This document shows, in pieces, positions 8,151 through 15,723 of a DNA stretch of 19,949 nucleotides. The stretch spans positions 1-19,949 of the forward strand of contig JAITEY010000250.1 in NCBI GenBank assembly GCA_031281815.1, given 5' to 3'. Source of the stretch: Desulfovibrio sp. (GTDB lineage Bacteria > Desulfobacterota > Desulfovibrionia > Desulfovibrionales > Desulfovibrionaceae). Position 1 is the first letter of the stretch. Each line of letters starts with the position of its first letter. Both the position numbers and the translations under genes were made by a program. The notes beneath the pieces were generated by a model, which did no database searches, had not been told where the DNA came from, and saw only the letters and a list, made by a program, of their open reading frames with translations.

Positions 8151-9370
8151 TTGTTTTTGGTGCCGCGCATTTTGTCCAGAAGAAATTCCATGCTGTCTAT
8201 GGGCGACATGGGGGCCAGTATCTTGCGCAGAATCCAGACGCGGTTCAGCACATCCTCGGGCAACAGCAGCTCTTCCTTGCGCGTGCCGCTGCGGTTGATG
8301 TCCATGGCCGGGAAGACGCGCTTTTCCGACAGATGGCGGTCAAGATAGATTTCCATGTTCCCTGTGCCCTTGAATTCTTCAAAGATGACCTCGTCCATGC
8401 GGGAGCCGGTGTCGATGAGGGCGGTGGCGATAATGGTCAGGCTGCCGCCTTCTTCGATGTTGCGCGCCGCGCCGAAGAAGCGCTTGGGCCGCTGCAGGGC
8501 GTTGGCGTCCAGGCCGCCGGTGAGCACCCGGCCGGAAGAGGGCGTGACGGCGTTGTAGGCGCGCCCGAGACGGGTCAGGGAATCCAGCAGAATGACGACG
8601 TCGCGCTTGCGCTCCACCAGACGCTTGGCTTTTTCCAACACCATCTCACAGACCTGCACATGGCGCTGCGGCGGTTCGTCGAAGGTCGAGGAGATGACCT
8701 CGGCGTTTTTAACCGTGCGCTCCATATCCGTCACTTCCTCCGGACGTTCGTCGATGAGCAGTACGATGAGGTAGACCTCGGGGTTGTTGGCGTTGACGGC
8801 ATTGGCCAGGGACTGGAGAAGTATGGTTTTGCCGGTGCGCGGCGGGGCCACGATAATGCCGCGCTGCCCGCAGCCGACCGGGGCCATGAGGTCGATGACC
8901 CGCCCGGAATAGGCCTTTTCCCCGTTTTCCATGGTCAGCCTGCGGTCGGGAAACAGGGGCGTCAGGTTGTCGAAAAGCACCAGATTTTTGGCGTTGGCCG
9001 GCGGCTCAAGGCCGATCTCGTTGACCTTCAGCAGCGCGAAATAGCGTTCCCCTTCCTTGGGCGGACGGATCTGCCCGGACACAATGTCCCCCTTGCGCAA
9101 CCCGAAACGCCTGATCTGGGAAGGGGAAACATAGATGTCGTCCGGGCCGGGCATGTAACTGTACAAAGGGGAACGCAGAAAGCCGAACCCGTCCGGCAGT
9201 ATTTCCAGCACGCCGTCGCCGAAAATGGCGCCGTTCTGGGATGCGAAGTTCTGCAACAGGGCGAAAATCAGTTCCTGCTTGCGCATGGAACTGGCGTTTT
9301 CAACATTGAGCGGCTCGGCAAGAGCCATAAGTTCCGACATGGACTTGGTCTTGAGTTCGGATAAATTCAT
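8120..9370 (-). CDS. rho: Transcription termination factor Rho
   Basis: A 416-residue hexameric RNA-dependent ATPase/helicase that ends transcription at rut sites. Visible in order: the Rho N-terminal helical domain (about 1-45), the cold-shock-like primary RNA-binding domain (about 46-115), Walker A APPRTGKT (175-182), Walker B DVVILLD (257-263), and the secondary RNA channel segment around GGLDANALQRPKRFFG (285-300). Length is typical and there is no large insertion. The frame stays open upstream to 9460, but the ATG at 9370 has GAGGAG at good spacing and begins the conserved MNLSELK sequence. It follows a CarD-family gene on the same strand, with a 277-base leader that can form several hairpins; rho genes are often autoregulated through their leader. 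Confidence 0.97.
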   Translation of the reverse strand: MNLSELKTKSMSELMALAEPLNVENASSMRKQELIFALLQNFASQNGAIFGDGVLEILPDGFGFLRSPLYSYMPGPDDIYVSPSQIRRFGLRKGDIVSGQIRPPKEGERYFALLKVNEIGLEPPANAKNLVLFDNLTPLFPDRRLTMENGEKAYSGRVIDLMAPVGCGQRGIIVAPPRTGKTILLQSLANAVNANNPEVYLIVLLIDERPEEVTDMERTVKNAEVISSTFDEPPQRHVQVCEMVLEKAKRLVERKRDVVILLDSLTRLGRAYNAVTPSSGRVLTGGLDANALQRPKRFFGAARNIEEGGSLTIIATALIDTGSRMDEVIFEEFKGTGNMEIYLDRHLSEKRVFPAMDINRSGTRKEELLLPEDVLNRVWILRKILAPMSPIDSMEFLLDKMRGTKNNAEFLNVMNK

Positions 9371-9433
9371 GCTCTCCTCAAGGTGTTCCCGGGGTGGAGG
9401 AAGTGTTCGATATGTGCAGGCGGGAGGGGTCGG

Positions 9434-9518
9434 TTGCGCGGCGCAATCATTCGATTTCAAAGCAAAACCGCGTCCGTGCGGTTGCGTTTGCCGGCTGCGG
9501 CGGGGACGCCGTCCCGCC
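9434..9518 (-). promoter_or_regulatory. Structured leader upstream of rho
   Basis: Three hairpins can form in the 277-base spacer between carD and rho. TTGCG/CGCAA pairs 9434-9438 with 9442-9446, a perfect 6-bp stem pairs 9466-9471 with 9478-9483, and an 8-bp stem with one bulge pairs 9499-9507 with 9511-9518. None has a T-run. Known rho genes are regulated by attenuation in the leader, so a regulatory role is plausible, but it is not shown by sequence alone. No gene is supported in 9371-9647. Confidence 0.35.
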
Positions 9519-9647
9519 CTGCCTCGCGCTGTACTGCGCTGTCCGCGTACAATCCCGACGCGCTGTTCCCGTTCCGGACAATAATGATGATCGTTTATGA
9601 TTCGGGATTGAAATCAGGCGCTGCCGGGGTATGTTCCGGATTTCCGC

Positions 9648-10214
9648 TCACGCGGATTCACGTCCTCTAGCCGAAGTTGCGGCGCATGGCAAGGGGGATT
9701 CGACGTCTTTTTCTCCCCCGGTCGCGGCCTCGGCGAATAAATTTTCTATGGAGGAGCGTATTTCCTGAACGTCTTTTTTCAGTACGCAGGCAAGTTCCGT
9801 GGCTACAAGGCTCATAGCCTGTTCCTGCAGCCTGCGTTCGCCGAAAGAAAGTTCTTTTCTGCCGCTGAGCAGGAAGAGTTCTTTGAGGACGCCGCACACG
9901 TCCGTCAGGGACGGGCTTTTCAAGCGTTCGGTGTACTCGCGGTAGCGACGGTTCCAATTTTGCCCCCAGGAACCGGTGCGGCCGCCGGGGTCCCTGAGGC
10001 CGGCCAGCGCGGCGCCGGCCTCGTCAGGGGTACAGGGGACGCGCAAACCGACGTTCACGGCATTGCCCACGGGTACCAGGACCCTGGTGTTGCCCGACAA
10101 GATGCGGATAACGTAAAATTCCGTTTCACAGCCTCCGATTTCCCGGCGCTCCAAGTCTTCGATCACTCCCGGCCCCTGAGCCGGGTAGACTACGATCTGG
10201 CCCTTGTAAAACAC
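9648..10214 (-). CDS. carD: CarD/CdnL-family transcription regulator
   Basis: A 188-residue protein with the CarD_CdnL_TRCF N-terminal Tudor-like module: GQIVVYPAQGPGVIEDLE at the start, then FYVIRILSGNTRVLVPVGN and VGLR. The module in this family binds the RNA polymerase beta subunit. A helical C-terminal domain follows (NWNRRYREYTERLKS through SSIENLF, about 95-165), which in CdnL/CarD contacts promoter DNA and stabilises open complexes. A hydrophilic tail of about 20 residues makes it slightly longer than usual. The start is GTG at 10214, with AAGGAG 7 bases upstream. A candidate promoter lies at 10239-10267. It heads the leftward run into rho and is divergent from rpmH. Confidence 0.9.
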   Translation of the reverse strand: MFYKGQIVVYPAQGPGVIEDLERREIGGCETEFYVIRILSGNTRVLVPVGNAVNVGLRVPCTPDEAGAALAGLRDPGGRTGSWGQNWNRRYREYTERLKSPSLTDVCGVLKELFLLSGRKELSFGERRLQEQAMSLVATELACVLKKDVQEIRSSIENLFAEAATGGEKDVESPLPCAATSARGRESA

Positions 10215-10238
10215 CGAAAACTCCTTGATTTAGGTCGT

Positions 10239-10267
10239 ACCATAGACCAATCGAACGGGTAAGTCCA
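10239..10267 (-). promoter_or_regulatory. Candidate promoter of the carD gene
   Basis: On the minus strand TGGACT (10262-10267) and TATGGT (10239-10244) are separated by 17 bases, each matching the sigma-70 consensus at four of six positions. The start point would be about 15-20 bases upstream of the GTG, leaving room for the AAGGAG site. Confidence 0.35.
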
Positions 10268-10313
10268 GCGCGCCGTGCTGTTACGCGAAAAGAAAACGGC
10301 GCGTGAAAAGAAC

Positions 10314-10342
10314 TTGACGCCGAACGGCGCAGGGGATAACAA
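10314..10342 (+). promoter_or_regulatory. Candidate promoter of the rpmH cluster
   Basis: TTGACG at 10314-10319 matches the -35 consensus at five of six positions. A -10 candidate is GATAAC (10335-10340, 15-base spacer) or TAACAA (10337-10342, 17-base spacer); neither is strong. It would give a leader of roughly 55-60 bases before rpmH. Confidence 0.4.
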
Positions 10343-10405
10343 ACCCGGTTCACCAAAATTTCCTTTATCGCAACCGACGCTTCCCCCGTTTTCAGGAGAC
10401 ACAGC

Positions 10406-10540
10406 ATGAAAAGGACATACAACCCCAGCCGCATCAAGCGCAAACGGGTGCACGGCTTCCGCGCGCGCATGAGTACGGCGGCGGGACGCGCAATTTTACG
10501 GCGCCGGCGCGCAAAAGGGCGCAAACAATTAACCGTCTGA
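10406..10540 (+). CDS. rpmH: 50S ribosomal protein L34
   Basis: A 44-residue, strongly basic protein starting MKRTYNPSRIKRKR and containing HGFRARM and GRAILRRRRAKGRK, the conserved form and exact usual length of bacterial L34. L34 is a small 23S rRNA-binding protein of the large subunit. AGGAG (10394-10398) lies 7 bases before the ATG. As in most bacteria it is immediately followed by rnpA, which it overlaps here if the AUU start is right. Confidence 0.97.
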   Translation: MKRTYNPSRIKRKRVHGFRARMSTAAGRAILRRRRAKGRKQLTV

Positions 10541-11049
10541 CCTACGGCCGCGAACACAGGCTGACCGGGAAAAAGGCGTTCGCGCTCTGTTTCGACGCCG
10601 GCAGGCGTCTGTTCTCGACCTCGTTCGTACTCTTTGTACGGCAGAGAGAGGACGACTCTTTGCCGTGGCGGTTGGGTCTGGCCGTGACCCGCAGGGTCGG
10701 CCCGGCCGTATGGCGCAACCGGACGCGCCGGCTGGTCCGTGAGGTGTTCCGCTTGGGTCGGGAGGATATTCCCCCCGGCCGCGATTATGTTGTGACGGTC
10801 AGGCGGGGCTTTAATCCGCGTCAGCCGGGCCTCGGCGACGTGTGCGCGGAATTGTTGCCCCTGCTCCGCCGACCGCCCCGGGCACATACGGCAGGCGGCG
10901 CTTCCCGCCGACGCATGACGAAGGCGGAAACGTGTTCCCCGTCGGGCGCACAAGCCGCGGCCCGCGGCCCCGGTCAAGACCCCCCGGCCGTTCCGGACGC
11001 AAGCCGAACCTGCCCGGCGCGCAAAAACACACGGAAGCTTGCCGAATGA
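10528..11049 (+). CDS. rnpA: Ribonuclease P protein component, probably with an AUU start
   Basis: RnpA binds the catalytic RNase P RNA and helps tRNA 5' maturation. The frame reads LTYGREHRLTGKKAFALCF, then LGLAVTRRVGPAVWRNRTRR (the RNR-type signature) and VREVFR, then YVVTVRRGF. The first ATG, GTG or TTG in the frame is TTG at 10660, which would remove about 44 residues including the conserved N-terminus. Upstream to about 10396 there is also none. ATT at 10528 has AAGGG (10515-10519) 8 bases before it and gives the start INRLTYGRE; CTG at 10537 is the alternative. With ATT the protein is 173 residues; the extra Ala/Pro/Arg-rich tail after about 115 is unusual for RnpA. The stop overlaps the yidD start (ATGA). 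Confidence 0.85.
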   Translation: MNRLTYGREHRLTGKKAFALCFDAGRRLFSTSFVLFVRQREDDSLPWRLGLAVTRRVGPAVWRNRTRRLVREVFRLGREDIPPGRDYVVTVRRGFNPRQPGLGDVCAELLPLLRRPPRAHTAGGASRRRMTKAETCSPSGAQAAARGPGQDPPAVPDASRTCPARKNTRKLAE

Positions 11050-11390
11050 CCCTTGATTCCTCACCGCGCCTTCCGCGAATACGGCGCCTTGCCGTGCTGC
11101 CCGTCCGGCTGTACCGTTTGTTGCTTGCCCCGCTGCTCCCCTCCTGTTGCCGCTTTTATCCCACCTGCTCCGAATACGCCCTGGAAGCCGTCATGACTCA
11201 CGGGGCGTTGCGGGGGTGGCTGCTGGCCCTGTACCGTCTGTTGCGCTGCAGTCCGGCGAGCCGCGGCGGTTTCGACCCTGTTCCTCCTCCCCGCCGCAAG
11301 AGCAATCCGCAGCCGGCCGCGGCGCTGCGCGGCAGCATCGTTTCAGGCCGGCATTTCCGCAACCGTTTCCGGGACACCTATGGACAATAG
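11046..11390 (+). CDS. yidD: Membrane protein insertion efficiency factor YidD
   Basis: A 114-residue member of the YidD family, small inner-membrane-associated proteins that aid insertion of YidC substrates. The family core LPSCCRFYPTCSEYALEAV, with its conserved cysteines, is present near residues 34-53, preceded by an amphipathic RLYRLLLAPLL helix, and followed by LRRLLR-type and GGFDPVP sequences typical of the family. The ATG at 11046 overlaps the rnpA stop by four bases, and the 3' end overlaps the yidC start by 11 bases, so translation is probably coupled through rnpA-yidD-yidC. The tail after FDPVPPP is variable. Confidence 0.93.
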   Translation: MTLDSSPRLPRIRRLAVLPVRLYRLLLAPLLPSCCRFYPTCSEYALEAVMTHGALRGWLLALYRLLRCSPASRGGFDPVPPPRRKSNPQPAAALRGSIVSGRHFRNRFRDTYGQ

Positions 11391-13107
11391 AAACTTGGCG
11401 ATTGCCATAGTGCTGTGTATCGTCATCTTTTTGGGCTGGAATTTCCTCTCGTACAAAATGGGCTGGATTCCCGAGGAGAAAGCGCCGGGCAGGGTGACCG
11501 CCCCTTCCGCCGGGTCTTCCGCGCCGGATGCCCCCGCCGGGTCACCGGATGCTCCCGCCGCATCGCCTGACGCTCCCGCCGGGTCGCCGGGCGTCGTCGC
11601 GGATTTCGCCGGGCAGTCCCCGGCTCCCGTCCCCGCATCCGTCGCAGGCCGCACGGTCAGCGTGGAAACACCGCTGTACACGGCCGTGTTGCAGGCCGAC
11701 GGCGGCGTGTTGTGCCGTTTTACCCTGAAAGGCTACCGGACCGGCATCGGAGGGTCCGCGCCGTTGGTGGAAATGCTCGATGCCCCGGCCGCCGCGCAGG
11801 CGCCCCTCGGCGTACTGCTGGACGGGCTGGCCACCTGGAACGGACCGCGGTGGACCCTTGCCGGCGGAGACCTGAATCTGGCGGACGGTGAGGGCGGCGT
11901 CCTGACCTTCACGGCCGATGTGGACGGGGTCGCGCTGCGGCGCGAACTGGCTTTTTCCGCCTCGGACTATGTGATATCGGAGCGCCTCTTCCTTGCCTCT
12001 CCCAGGCAACGGACGGTGAATACGGCCTTTACCCTCGGCATTTCTTCCCTGAATACGGACCGCAAGGTGTCCGTATTCACCTCCCTGCGTCACGCCCTGT
12101 TCGGCGGGCCGCAGCCGGAGCCGGAAGAGAGCCAGTACAACCCCACGCGCGTCGCATGGCTGCAGGGCGCCGACTTCGACGAGGAAAGCTCGCCCGCGGA
12201 CCTCGCAAAAGGCACCCCGGTCCTGAACGGCGCATCCTGGATGGGGGTCATGAACAACTATTTTCTCGGCGCCGTCAGCATGGATGATCCGGCAGCCGGG
12301 GCCAAGGGACGCCTGATCGGCAGCGTCTACCATGTGCTGATAGGTAAAACCGGCGTCGCCCTCCGGCCCGGAGAGGAAGTCCTGCTGCGCAGCGCCTATT
12401 TCCTCGGCCCCAAGGAAAGCGGCAGGCTTGCCGCCACGCCCAACAACATCGGCAAGGCGCTGGACTACGGCTTTTTTTCCGTCATCGCCCGCCCCTTGGT
12501 GCGCCTGCTGGTCTTTTTCCACGGGTACACGAACAACTACGGCACGGCCGTCATCCTTATGACCATGCTCATCAAGCTCATCTTCTGGCCCCTGTCGCAG
12601 AAAAGCTACAAATCCATGAACCAGATGAAAAAACTTCAGCCCATGATGCTGAAAATCCGGGAAAAATACAAGAACGACAAAGAAGCGATGAACCGGGAGG
12701 TCATGCAGCTTTACAAGACCTACAAGGTCAGCCCTGCCGGCGGCTGTCTGCCCATCGTCGTGCAGATACCCGTCTTTTTCGGTTTGTACCAGGGCTTGCT
12801 GAACGCCATTGAACTGCGCCACTCGCCCTTTATCGCTACCTTGCCCTTTACCGACATCCCCTGGCTCGCGGATCTGGCCTCGCCGGACCCCTGGCTGATT
12901 ACCCCGTTGATTATGGGCGCGACCATGTTTCTGCAGCAGAAGATGAGTCCGTCCTCGGCCGATCCTACCCAGGCGAGGATCATGATGCTCATGCCCCTGA
13001 TTTTTACCGTGCTTTTCCTGAATTTCCCGGCCGGCCTCGTGGTGTACTGGCTGGTCAACAACGTGATTTCCATCGGTCAGCAATGGTGGCAGCTTCGCCG
13101 CGCCTGA
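11380..13107 (+). CDS. yidC: Membrane protein insertase YidC
   Basis: A 575-residue Oxa1/YidC/Alb3 insertase that folds and inserts inner-membrane proteins with or without SecYEG. Visible parts are the N-terminal transmembrane helix (about 4-24), a Ser/Pro/Ala linker with three 7-residue repeats (49-69), the periplasmic P1 beta domain (about 85-350), and five conserved C-terminal helices from ALDYGFFSVIARPL onward. The groove cation that is Arg in E. coli is Lys here (K399, in LIKLIFWPL), as in many non-enterobacterial YidC. The cytosolic hairpin SMNQMKKLQPMM and the GGCLPIVVQIPVFFGLY helix are clear. The ATG at 11380 lies inside the end of yidD. The gene ends 57 bases before jag. Confidence 0.97.
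   Translation: MDNRNLAIAIVLCIVIFLGWNFLSYKMGWIPEEKAPGRVTAPSAGSSAPDAPAGSPDAPAASPDAPAGSPGVVADFAGQSPAPVPASVAGRTVSVETPLYTAVLQADGGVLCRFTLKGYRTGIGGSAPLVEMLDAPAAAQAPLGVLLDGLATWNGPRWTLAGGDLNLADGEGGVLTFTADVDGVALRRELAFSASDYVISERLFLASPRQRTVNTAFTLGISSLNTDRKVSVFTSLRHALFGGPQPEPEESQYNPTRVAWLQGADFDEESSPADLAKGTPVLNGASWMGVMNNYFLGAVSMDDPAAGAKGRLIGSVYHVLIGKTGVALRPGEEVLLRSAYFLGPKESGRLAATPNNIGKALDYGFFSVIARPLVRLLVFFHGYTNNYGTAVILMTMLIKLIFWPLSQKSYKSMNQMKKLQPMMLKIREKYKNDKEAMNREVMQLYKTYKVSPAGGCLPIVVQIPVFFGLYQGLLNAIELRHSPFIATLPFTDIPWLADLASPDPWLITPLIMGATMFLQQKMSPSSADPTQARIMMLMPLIFTVLFLNFPAGLVVYWLVNNVISIGQQWWQLRRA
11524..11586 (+). repeat. Three 21-bp tandem repeats in yidC
   Basis: Three consecutive 21-base units encode PDAPAGS, PDAPAAS and PDAPAGS in the linker between the first membrane helix and the P1 domain of YidC. 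They differ at a few positions only, so the linker length could vary among strains. Confidence 0.7.
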
Positions 13108-13133
13108 GCGGCTTGACATTGTGCGTTTCCCCT

Positions 13134-13154
13134 CCCGAACAGGCGGGTTTTTTT
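13134..13154 (+). terminator. Weak terminator or attenuator between yidC and jag
   Basis: CCCG (13134-13137) can pair with CGGG (13144-13147) around a 6-base loop, followed at once by seven T residues (13148-13154). The stem has only four pairs, so termination would be partial. The T-run ends directly at the GAGG ribosome site of jag (13155-13158). Confidence 0.3.
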
Positions 13155-13164
13155 GAGGTTCGGC

Positions 13165-14469
13165 ATGGACAAATTCAAGAATTTTCAGGGGAGAACCCTG
13201 GACGAAGCCATCCTGGAAGCCTGCGGCTACTACGGCGTACCGCGGGAGAAATTGGAAATAGAAATCGTCAACGATGCCAAGAGCGGCATTTTCGGTTTGG
13301 TCGGCGTCAAAAAGGCCGAGATTCGGGCTGCCCGCATGCATGTGGCCGAGACGTTGTCAGCCATGCTTGACGAGGCGGAGGCCGGGGCCGGAACGGGAAC
13401 GTCCCGGCCCGTCCCGGCCGAAGGGAAAACGCCGGGCCGGGCCGGGCGGCCTCAGCGCGGCTCCCGGAACGCGGGGCACGGCACGGACAAGGGCGCGCCC
13501 TCCGGGCAGGAAACAGGGCGCGCTACCCCACCTGCCCGCGCGTTCTCCGGCAGAGCGACCCCTCCGGTCCGTGATCCCGCCGAAAGGGGCGTGTCCTCCG
13601 GGCAGGAAACCGGGAGCACGGCATCTCCCGCCCCCGACCTTTCCGGCAGTGCCGGACAGGCGCGGAGCGCGGAGCGCGACGCGATCCCCGCAAGCGCAGT
13701 CGAAGAGCCGTACCCTCCGCGGCCCCTCAGCGGCCGCTCCGGGCCGGACGCGGAAGCCTCCGACGACGAAGCAGGCGCGTACGATGCCGGGAGCCGCGCG
13801 CCTACACCGGAATTCGACCCGGCAAGCATGGATTCCGAGGAACTTACGGACATCGTGCGTTCGGCGGTTGTCGGCCTGGCCGCGCCCATTGTCGGCGACG
13901 TGCCCTGTCGGGTGGACATCGGCGAACGCTGGGTCCGGGCGGTGCTGGACTGCGGCGGGAACGCCGGGCTTCTTGTCGGCCGGGAGGGGCAGACCCTTGC
14001 CGCCCTGCAGTATCTGGCCGGGCGCATTATCGCCGGGAAACTGGGCGCGCCCCTGCGCCTGCAGGTTGATGCCGGACACTATCTTGAGCGCCGGGAAGAC
14101 AGGCTCAGGGACTTGGCCCTGTCGTTGGCGGAAAAAGTCAAGACTACGCGGCGCGCCCAAGCGACCCGGCCCCTGAGCGCCTATCAGCGGCGTATCGTGC
14201 ATCTGGCTCTGGAAAATGATCCGGATGTGCTTACCCACAGCAAAGGCGAGGGCTTGCAGCGCCGGGTGTACATCTACCTGAAAAACACGGCAGCCGATGC
14301 GGCGCCTGCCGGCGCGCGCTTTGCCGTCGATGCACGGCCCTCCGACAGAACCTTTTCCGCACGACGGGCGCGCTTTGCCGATGCCCCGGCCGGTGCGCCG
14401 TATGCATCCGATACGACTGTTGCGGACGGTGCCGAGGAGCCCGACGGGCCGGACCCGTGGAACCGCTGA
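13165..14469 (+). CDS. jag: Jag/KhpB-type RNA-binding protein (Jag_N, KH, R3H)
   Basis: A 434-residue protein. Residues 1-55 form the Jag_N domain (FKNFQGRTLDEAILEAC, then GIFGLVGVKKAEI). A long low-complexity linker rich in Gly, Pro, Ser, Arg and Glu (about 70-215) follows, and in it a SGQETG-centred segment is repeated at 96-base spacing. The KH domain is at about 228-295 with GREG at 272-275, and the R3H domain lies at about 307-373. A further tail of about 60 residues is not seen in short Jag proteins. KhpB/Jag proteins bind small and messenger RNAs and, in firmicutes, affect cell elongation; the gene almost always follows yidC. The ATG at 13165 with GAGG 6 bases upstream is preferred over the in-frame TTG at 13153. 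Confidence 0.9.
   Translation: MDKFKNFQGRTLDEAILEACGYYGVPREKLEIEIVNDAKSGIFGLVGVKKAEIRAARMHVAETLSAMLDEAEAGAGTGTSRPVPAEGKTPGRAGRPQRGSRNAGHGTDKGAPSGQETGRATPPARAFSGRATPPVRDPAERGVSSGQETGSTASPAPDLSGSAGQARSAERDAIPASAVEEPYPPRPLSGRSGPDAEASDDEAGAYDAGSRAPTPEFDPASMDSEELTDIVRSAVVGLAAPIVGDVPCRVDIGERWVRAVLDCGGNAGLLVGREGQTLAALQYLAGRIIAGKLGAPLRLQVDAGHYLERREDRLRDLALSLAEKVKTTRRAQATRPLSAYQRRIVHLALENDPDVLTHSKGEGLQRRVYIYLKNTAADAAPAGARFAVDARPSDRTFSARRARFADAPAGAPYASDTTVADGAEEPDGPDPWNR
13501..13614 (+). repeat. Duplicated SGQETG-coding segment in jag
   Basis: TCCGGGCAGGAAAC occurs at 13501 and 13597, exactly 96 bases (32 codons) apart and in frame, with similar flanks. This points to a past internal duplication that lengthened the Jag linker. 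Confidence 0.5.
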
Positions 14470-14488
14470 CCGGCCTTGGGGATATCTC

Positions 14489-15673
14489 GTGCTGAACAAA
14501 CAACGCCTGTTGACGCCCGGCCCCACGCCTTTGCCGGAAAGTGTGCGCTTGGCCGTGGCCGCGGACATGATTCATCACCGCAAGGCCGGCTTCCGGGCGA
14601 TGATGGAGGAAATCGGGCAGGGATTGGCCGAACTTTTCGGGACCGCCTCGCCCGTGCTGCCCCTCAGCGCTTCCGGTACGGGGGCCATGGTCGCGGCGGT
14701 GAACGGGCTGTTCGCCCCCGGCGACAAAGTGCTGGTCGTGGAAGGCGGATATTTCGGCCGGCGCTGGACGGAACTTGCCCTGGCCCGCGGACTGCGCCCC
14801 GTCGTCATCTCGGTGGAGTGGGGCCGTGCCGTCGACCCGGCGCAGGCGGCCCAAGCGCTGGACGAAGACAGTGAAATCGCCGGGGTTCTGGTCCAGCATT
14901 CGGAAACCTCCACCGGCGTCCTGCATCCTGTGCGGGAGCTTGCCGCGCTTGTCCGGAACAGCCCGGCCCTGCTGGTGGTGGACGGTATTTCCGCCGTGTC
15001 CGTGACCCCCTGTCCCATGGACGCCTGGGGCATAGACTGCCTGCTCACAGGGTCGCAAAAGGGACTGATGCTCCCGCCGGGACTGGCCCTTATCGCCCTG
15101 TCGCCGCGCGCCCGGCGCAAGGCGGAAGCGCTGGGGTCAGGCGATGCCTACTTTGATTTGCCTGCCGAATTCGCCGCCAACGCCAAGGGGCAGACGCATT
15201 TCACCTCGTCGGTAAGCCTGTCGGCCGGGCTGCGCGAAAGCCTGCGCTTGTTGCGCGCGGTCGGTTTTGACGCCGTCTACCGCAAACAGTGGGCGCTGGC
15301 GCAGATGGCCCGCGCCGGCATCAAGGCGCTGGGGCTGACCCTTTTCGCCCCCGAACACTACGCTTGGGGCCTGACGTCCGTCCTTTTGCCCCCCGGCATG
15401 GAGGCCGCGCCGTTGTTGGCGGCGGCTGAGAAACAGCACGGTGTGGTCATGGCCGGCGGCCAGGGCGGCGCATTGAAAGAGCGTATCGTGCGCATAGGGC
15501 ATATGGGATATGTGGATTACGCCGACCTGGCGGCCGGTCTGTATGCCTTTGCGCGCTCCTATCAGGATTTCGGCGGCTTTCTCGGCTGCCGCAACTACCT
15601 GGAACAGGCGCTGGAAGCCTACAGAACGGCGCGTGACGAAGGCATACCCGAGGCGTATTTACTCAAGAACTGA
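14489..15673 (+). CDS. Class-V pyridoxal-phosphate aminotransferase (serine/alanine-glyoxylate type)
   Basis: A 394-residue fold-type I enzyme of the aminotransferase class V group. It has the LLTPGPTPLPESV start, a SASGTGAMVAAVN cofactor-binding segment, VVDGISAV with the Asp that contacts the pyridine nitrogen, and GSQKGLMLPPG, where K191 is the predicted Schiff-base lysine. Relatives include serine-pyruvate and alanine-glyoxylate aminotransferases and the so-called small subunit of soluble hydrogenase; the exact substrate cannot be read from sequence. A SerC-like role in serine metabolism is possible. The GTG at 14489 has GGGG about 7 bases upstream; the open frame continues into jag sequence and is not a better start. 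It follows jag by 19 bases and is followed closely by the DUF1844 gene. Confidence 0.88.
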   Translation: MLNKQRLLTPGPTPLPESVRLAVAADMIHHRKAGFRAMMEEIGQGLAELFGTASPVLPLSASGTGAMVAAVNGLFAPGDKVLVVEGGYFGRRWTELALARGLRPVVISVEWGRAVDPAQAAQALDEDSEIAGVLVQHSETSTGVLHPVRELAALVRNSPALLVVDGISAVSVTPCPMDAWGIDCLLTGSQKGLMLPPGLALIALSPRARRKAEALGSGDAYFDLPAEFAANAKGQTHFTSSVSLSAGLRESLRLLRAVGFDAVYRKQWALAQMARAGIKALGLTLFAPEHYAWGLTSVLLPPGMEAAPLLAAAEKQHGVVMAGGQGGALKERIVRIGHMGYVDYADLAAGLYAFARSYQDFGGFLGCRNYLEQALEAYRTARDEGIPEAYLLKN

Positions 15674-15723
15674 TGTTTTTTTTGAGGAAGTTCCACCCCT
15701 TCCAACCATGCCGGCAGGGCGAC

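Noticed and set aside
8099..9364. 421-residue open frame antisense to rho
   Set aside because: Complement of the highly conserved Rho sequence, rich in Gly, His and Gln; a shadow.
10660..11049. TTG at 10660 as the rnpA start
   Set aside because: It would delete the conserved N-terminal part of RnpA, which is fully encoded upstream in the same frame.
13113..13118. Perfect TTGACA just after the yidC stop, as a jag promoter
   Set aside because: No acceptable -10 hexamer at 15-19 bases; the region there is C-rich. Read-through from yidC is more likely.
11542..13341. 599-residue open frame antisense to yidC
   Set aside because: The plus strand is clear YidC. Long antisense frames are expected with this codon bias.
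13357..14568. 403-residue open frame antisense to jag
   Set aside because: Arg/Gly/Pro-rich, no domain, and opposite a Jag protein with KH and R3H domains.
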